From: Comamonas koreensis
GTDB lineage: Bacteria; Pseudomonadota; Gammaproteobacteria; Burkholderiales; Burkholderiaceae_C
Assembly: GCF_014076495.1 (NCBI RefSeq)
Contig: NZ_CP043575.1
Span: 2,914,001-2,978,000, forward strand
Direction: 5' to 3'
Length of the DNA: 64,000 bases
In this document: piece after piece, positions 60,410-64,000 of the stretch
Numbering within the stretch: the first letter of the stretch is position 1
Layout of the letters: every line of letters starts with the position of its first letter
The notes under the pieces: generated by a model
Told to the model about the DNA's origin: nothing
The model's database searches: none
The model's input: the letters and a program-made list of their open reading frames with translations, nothing else
Program-made: the position numbers and the translations under genes

Positions 60410-61950
60410 GCCGTTTTGACACTTTTTCCATGACACGTGCTTATCGTTTGCCGCTGTCGCTTTTGGCAGCGGGCCTGCTGTCCGCCTGCAACCTGGCACC
60501 GCAGTACCAGCGCCCTCCAACGGCGGTGCCCGCTACGCTCGACGGCGTGGCGCAGACCTTGCCTGCCGACTTTGTCGTGGAGCCCGCTGTGGCCGATACC
60601 TTGGAGCTGCTGCCCTGGCAGCAGTGGGTGGAGAGCGCAGGCCTGCGCCAGTTGATCGAGCAGGGACTGCAGAACAACCGCGATCTGCGCGTGGCGATCG
60701 CCAATATCGAAAAGGCGCGCGCGCAATACGGTGTGCAACGCGCCGACCAACTGCCCAGCCTGAACGCCAATGCCCAAGGCAGCCGCACCCGCACCGCAGA
60801 TGATCTGCGCTCGTCGACGGCGCCGTCGTCCGTGGCCAACCAGGTGAGCGTGCAGCTGGGTCTGGCCAGCTATGAGCTCGATTTTTGGGGCCGGGTGCGC
60901 AACCTGAGCGAGGCGGCCTTGCAGCAGTACCTGCTGGTCGAAGAAAACCGCCGCAGTGTGCAGCTGGGCCTGATCACCGATATCGCCAATGCCTGGGTGG
61001 CCCTGGCCAGCGACCAGCAGCGCCTGCAACTGGCGCGCGATACGCTGGCCACGCGCGAGCAGGGCTATGGACTGGTGCAGCGCATGCACCAGCTGGGCGC
61101 CACCAACGGTCTGGTGCTGGCCCAGAACCAGACGGCGGTCGAGACCGCCCGCAACGATGTGGCTGCCTACGAGTCGCAGGTGGCGCGTGATCGCAATGCG
61201 CTGCAGCTGCTGGTGGGCGGGCCGGTGTCGGGCGATATGCTGCCCCCGGCGCCCAGTGCATCGCTCAGCAGCAATGAGGTCAAGAGCGCGGGCTCGGGCC
61301 AGCTGCTCGACGGCGCAACGCCACAGGTCAAAGCGCCTGGCGTCGCCACCGCGATGACCGTGGTGCCAACCGGCCTGTCATCGCAGGTGCTGCTGGCCCG
61401 GCCCGATGTGGCCGCTGCCGAGCACAGCCTGCAGGCCCAGTACGCCAGCATTGGCGCGGCGCGTGCGGCTTTCTTCCCTACCATCAGCCTGACGGCCAAT
61501 GCCGGCACTGCCAGTGATGCGCTCTCGGGCCTGTTCGATGGCCGCAACCGCGCCTGGAGCTTTGTGCCGCAGATCCGTCTGCCGATTTTTGACGGTGGCC
61601 GCAACCAGGCCAACCTCGATATTGCGCAAGCGAACCGCGATGCCGCGCTGGCCCAGTACGACAAGGCCATCCAGGTCGCTTTCCGCGAGGTGAGCGACGC
61701 GCTGGCCGATCGCGCCACGATGCAGCGGCGCCTGAACTCGCAAGTGGCTTTGGTGCAGGCGGCCAGCCGCGTGCTGCAGCTGTCGCAGGCGCGCTTCAAG
61801 GCCGGGGCCGACGACTTTCTCACCGTGCTCGATGCGCAGCGCAGCCTCTATGCGGCCCAGCAAACCCAGATCACCTTGATGCAGGCCGAGCAGGTCAACC
61901 GCATCAGCCTGTACAAGGCGCTGGGCGGGGGTATCGACAAGGTGTCGTGA
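60406..61950 (+). CDS. Outer-membrane efflux lipoprotein (OprM/NodT family)
   Basis: 514 residues, TolC-type channel with lipobox LLAAGLLSACNLAPQYQRP. Two internal repeats (IANIEKARAQYGVQRADQLPSLNANAQG, and QAQYASIGAARAAFFPTISLTANAG) build the barrel and helical tunnel. Its ATG overlaps the permease stop by four bases; an ATG at 60430 (MTRAYRL) could be the real start. Completes the tripartite pump. Confidence 0.93.
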   Translation: MSRFDTFSMTRAYRLPLSLLAAGLLSACNLAPQYQRPPTAVPATLDGVAQTLPADFVVEPAVADTLELLPWQQWVESAGLRQLIEQGLQNNRDLRVAIANIEKARAQYGVQRADQLPSLNANAQGSRTRTADDLRSSTAPSSVANQVSVQLGLASYELDFWGRVRNLSEAALQQYLLVEENRRSVQLGLITDIANAWVALASDQQRLQLARDTLATREQGYGLVQRMHQLGATNGLVLAQNQTAVETARNDVAAYESQVARDRNALQLLVGGPVSGDMLPPAPSASLSSNEVKSAGSGQLLDGATPQVKAPGVATAMTVVPTGLSSQVLLARPDVAAAEHSLQAQYASIGAARAAFFPTISLTANAGTASDALSGLFDGRNRAWSFVPQIRLPIFDGGRNQANLDIAQANRDAALAQYDKAIQVAFREVSDALADRATMQRRLNSQVALVQAASRVLQLSQARFKAGADDFLTVLDAQRSLYAAQQTQITLMQAEQVNRISLYKALGGGIDKVS

Positions 61951-62040
61951 GGTCGCAGGCGCTAGGACCCTCGCAAGCTCAGGTGCAAACGCAAACGCGC
62001 AATGCTGCGAGGGCAATGCGCGCTGCACTACCATGGCGGC

Positions 62041-63177
62041 ATGACTGACACCTTGCACACGCCTGCTGACCGCATTACCTCTTCCGAGTTTGACGAATCC
62101 CAGGCGCAGGCAGTGGATGCGCTGATTGTCGGCGCCGGGCCCGTAGGCATGTTTGCCGCCTTCCAGCTGGGTTTGCAGGGCGTGCAGGCCCATCTATGCG
62201 ACAGCCTGCCGCAGATGGGCGGCCAGTGCATTGCGCTCTATGCCGACAAGCCCATCTACGACATCCCCGGCATAGCGCTGTGCACCGGCCGCGAGCTGGC
62301 CGCGCAGCTGCAGCAACAGATCCAGCCCTTCCACCCCGTTTTTCATGGCCACACCCAGGTCGCGCAACTGCTGCCCCATGGCGATGGCCGTTGGCGTGTG
62401 CAGCTGCAGGCCATCGATGGGCTGCAGACCCGCTGGCTGCTGGCCCGTACCGTAGTGGTGACCGCCGGTGTTGGGGCCTTTGTGCCCAAGCAGCTGCGCC
62501 TGCCCGGGCTCGACGCCTGGTTGGGCAGCCAGGTCTTCTACCATCCCGCGTTCGATGATGCCTGGCTGGAGCCGGTACTGGCGCGCCACCCCGCGCCGCG
62601 CATTGTGATCCATGGCGGCGACGAGGCCGCCGTCGAGGCCGTGCTGACAGCGGCAGGGCATGCCGCTTTGCAAGCCGCGCAGCTGGTGCTGATGCACCGG
62701 CGCGACCAGTTCAATGCGCCTGATGCGCTGCTGCAGCGCCTGGCGCAGCTGCGTGCCAGTGGCAGGGTGGAGGTCGTCATTGGCATGCCCCAGGCTATCG
62801 ATGCGGGGGAACATCTGCAGGCTATCGACTATGTCGATGCCGATGGCGCGGACCAGCGCCTGGCCTGTGACCAGCTCTGGGTGTTCCAGGGCCTCTCGCC
62901 CAAGCTCGGGCCCTTGCTCGACTGGAACCTGGCGCTTGCGAAAAAGCAGCTGCAAGTGGCGACCGATACCTTCCAGACCAACGCCGTCGGTATCTATGCC
63001 GCAGGGGATATCGTCAGCTATCCTGGCAAGCGCAAGCTGATTCTGAGCGGCTTTTACGAAGCGACGATGGCCGCGATGGCCGCCATAGAATACCTGCGCG
63101 GCGATAAACTGCTGCTGGAGTACACGACCACCAGCAAACGCCTGCATGAACGCCTGGGTGTGTCGCACCCGGACTGA
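62041..63177 (+). CDS. Ferredoxin-NADP reductase, thioredoxin-reductase-like
   Basis: FAD/NAD(P)-dependent flavoprotein of 378 residues, the FNR type lacking the redox-active CxxC of thioredoxin reductase. FAD site DALIVGAGPVGMFAAFQLGLQG, MGGQCIALYADKPIYDIPG, NAD(P) site RIVIHGGDEAAVEAVLTAAG, and GIYAAGDIVSYPGKRKLILSGFYEATMAA. The start is 62041. Reduces ferredoxin or flavodoxin. Divergent from nothing; follows the efflux operon by 90 bases. Confidence 0.88.
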   Translation: MTDTLHTPADRITSSEFDESQAQAVDALIVGAGPVGMFAAFQLGLQGVQAHLCDSLPQMGGQCIALYADKPIYDIPGIALCTGRELAAQLQQQIQPFHPVFHGHTQVAQLLPHGDGRWRVQLQAIDGLQTRWLLARTVVVTAGVGAFVPKQLRLPGLDAWLGSQVFYHPAFDDAWLEPVLARHPAPRIVIHGGDEAAVEAVLTAAGHAALQAAQLVLMHRRDQFNAPDALLQRLAQLRASGRVEVVIGMPQAIDAGEHLQAIDYVDADGADQRLACDQLWVFQGLSPKLGPLLDWNLALAKKQLQVATDTFQTNAVGIYAAGDIVSYPGKRKLILSGFYEATMAAMAAIEYLRGDKLLLEYTTTSKRLHERLGVSHPD

Positions 63178-63206
63178 GCCCCGCCTTGTTGATACGAACC
63201 CCGCCG

Positions 63207-63677
63207 ATGCCTGATCTATCCATTCGCCACGCCCGTTTTCCTGAAGATCTGCAGGCGGTGCTGGCGATCTTTCGCGAGTACATTGCCAGCCCCCAGGCCG
63301 ACCTGGGTTTTCAGAACTATGAGCCCGAGCTGGCGGCACTCCCCGGCAAATATGCAGCGCCCCAGGGGCGTTTGCTGCTGGCCTGGCAAGGCGATGCGGT
63401 GGTGGGCTGCGCGGCGTTGCGCGATGTCGATGGCCAGTGCTGCGAGCTCAAACGCGTCTATGTGCGGCCAGCGGCGCGCGGCCTCAGGCTGGGCCGGCGC
63501 CTGGTCGAGCAGATGCTGCAGGAGGCCCGCGCCGCCGGTTACCAGCGCATGGCGCTCGATGTGCTGCCGGAATTTGTCGCCGCCCAAGCGCTTTACCGGG
63601 ATCTGGGCTTTGTCGATGCGCCGCCGGTGAGCGTCAACCCGGTGCCGGGCACGGCCTTTCTGGCGCGCGTGCTGTAG
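63207..63677 (+). CDS. GNAT-family N-acetyltransferase
   Basis: 156 residues. Typical GNAT core ELKRVYVRPAARGLRLGRRLVEQMLQEARAAGY with the acetyl-CoA loop RGLRLG. Begins MPDLSIRHARFPEDLQAVLAIFREY at 63207. Substrate unknown. Confidence 0.87.
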   Translation: MPDLSIRHARFPEDLQAVLAIFREYIASPQADLGFQNYEPELAALPGKYAAPQGRLLLAWQGDAVVGCAALRDVDGQCCELKRVYVRPAARGLRLGRRLVEQMLQEARAAGYQRMALDVLPEFVAAQALYRDLGFVDAPPVSVNPVPGTAFLARVL

Positions 63678-63817
63678 CGCGGCATTGCGCTGCCGGCAGG
63701 CTGCATGCGTCCTTTGGATTCGCGGCGGTTTGGCTAACGCGCCCCTGGGCGACGAGGCCGGCGCGGTGCAGCGGCGATAATCGCCGCCGGGTTTGATCAA
63801 CAAAGGGCGATGCAGCG

Positions 63818-64000
63818 ATGGCGGTGATGGTGTCTTTGATTCCCGTGGTGCTGTTCATTGCACTGGGGTATGGTGCAGGGCGCATGGGCTGGGTCAAGGC
63901 GGCATCGGTGCGCGATCTGTCCAATATCGTTTTTCTGATTCTCACGCCGGCCTTGCTGTTTCACACGATGAGCACGGTGCGTGTGCAAGAGCTCAACCTG
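63818..64000 (+). CDS. AEC-family transporter, N-terminus (3' partial)
   Basis: 61 codons from the right edge: MAVMVSLIPVVLFIALGYGAGRMGWVKAASVRDLSNIVF... with helix 1 and 2 of the auxin efflux carrier/malonate transporter family. Cut by the window end. Confidence 0.7.
   Translation, partial: MAVMVSLIPVVLFIALGYGAGRMGWVKAASVRDLSNIVFLILTPALLFHTMSTVRVQELNL

Noticed and set aside
58448..60520. 690-codon open frame opposite the RND permease
   Set aside because: Shadow of AcrB-type coding sequence, no ribosome site or family.

Overview
This 64 kb window is a GC-rich chromosomal segment from a betaproteobacterium, most likely family Comamonadaceae (Comamonas, Delftia or Acidovorax type). The evidence is the hemF-rsfS-rlmH-maf-rng order, two Bug-type tricarboxylate receptors, DUF3011 and IPTL-CTERM proteins, thiO-S-G-E, and consistently high GC at third codon positions. 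Most of it is ordinary housekeeping DNA; the clear accessory region is a 10 kb insertion in the 5' end of dusA.

Layout. 1-16.3 kb: the 3' part of a short-chain fatty-acid transporter, a secreted DUF3011 protein, glycerate 2-kinase, rlmB, a PepSY-protein/two-component cluster, three small stress or enzyme-like genes (DUF1428, AHSA1, VOC), a sirtuin, an aldo/keto reductase, a universal stress protein, a 2OG-Fe dioxygenase, a Bug receptor, a secreted peroxiredoxin and a lone MlaE-type permease. 16.3-26.3 kb: a defective prophage bounded by a 26-bp direct repeat that duplicates dusA codons. It holds a PrtN-like gene whose start codon is gone, a 389-bp IS3-family fragment, a YoaK/DUF1275 membrane protein, an ASCH protein, a stand-alone BLUF blue-light receptor, truncated cytosine methyltransferase and endolysin genes meeting at a deletion scar, an i-spanin with an embedded Rz1-like lipoprotein, a secreted IPTL-CTERM protein, a frameshifted secreted protein, an SRAP (YedK/HMCES) protein, small phage genes, and a frameshifted tyrosine integrase next to dusA.

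26.3-42.9 kb: dusA with a prophage-supplied N-terminus, a TM2-TPR protein with a small partner, the thiamine operon thiO-thiS-thiG-thiE behind a TPP riboswitch with thiD divergent, an AT-rich 400-bp island carrying a perfect FNR-type palindrome and a 19-residue ORF, a ChaC-like cyclotransferase, a 2-hydroxyacid dehydrogenase, a second Bug receptor, a retropepsin-like protease, upp, a serine/threonine dehydratase-like enzyme and an amino-acid ABC binding protein and permease. 42.9-44.4 kb: a complete IS3-family element (1,460 bp) sitting exactly in the loop of a transcription terminator. Its 3' end is the same sequence as the fragment in the prophage.

44.4-64 kb: a HerA-like ATPase, yebC, purD, hemF, rsfS (long basic Ala/Lys/Pro tail), rlmH, maf, rng, a methionine-type aminotransferase, a cysB-type regulator, a CbiX-like chelatase, a MexAB-OprM-type RND efflux operon, a ferredoxin-NADP reductase-like flavoprotein, a GNAT acetyltransferase and the start of an AEC transporter. 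No tRNA, rRNA or CRISPR array was recognised.
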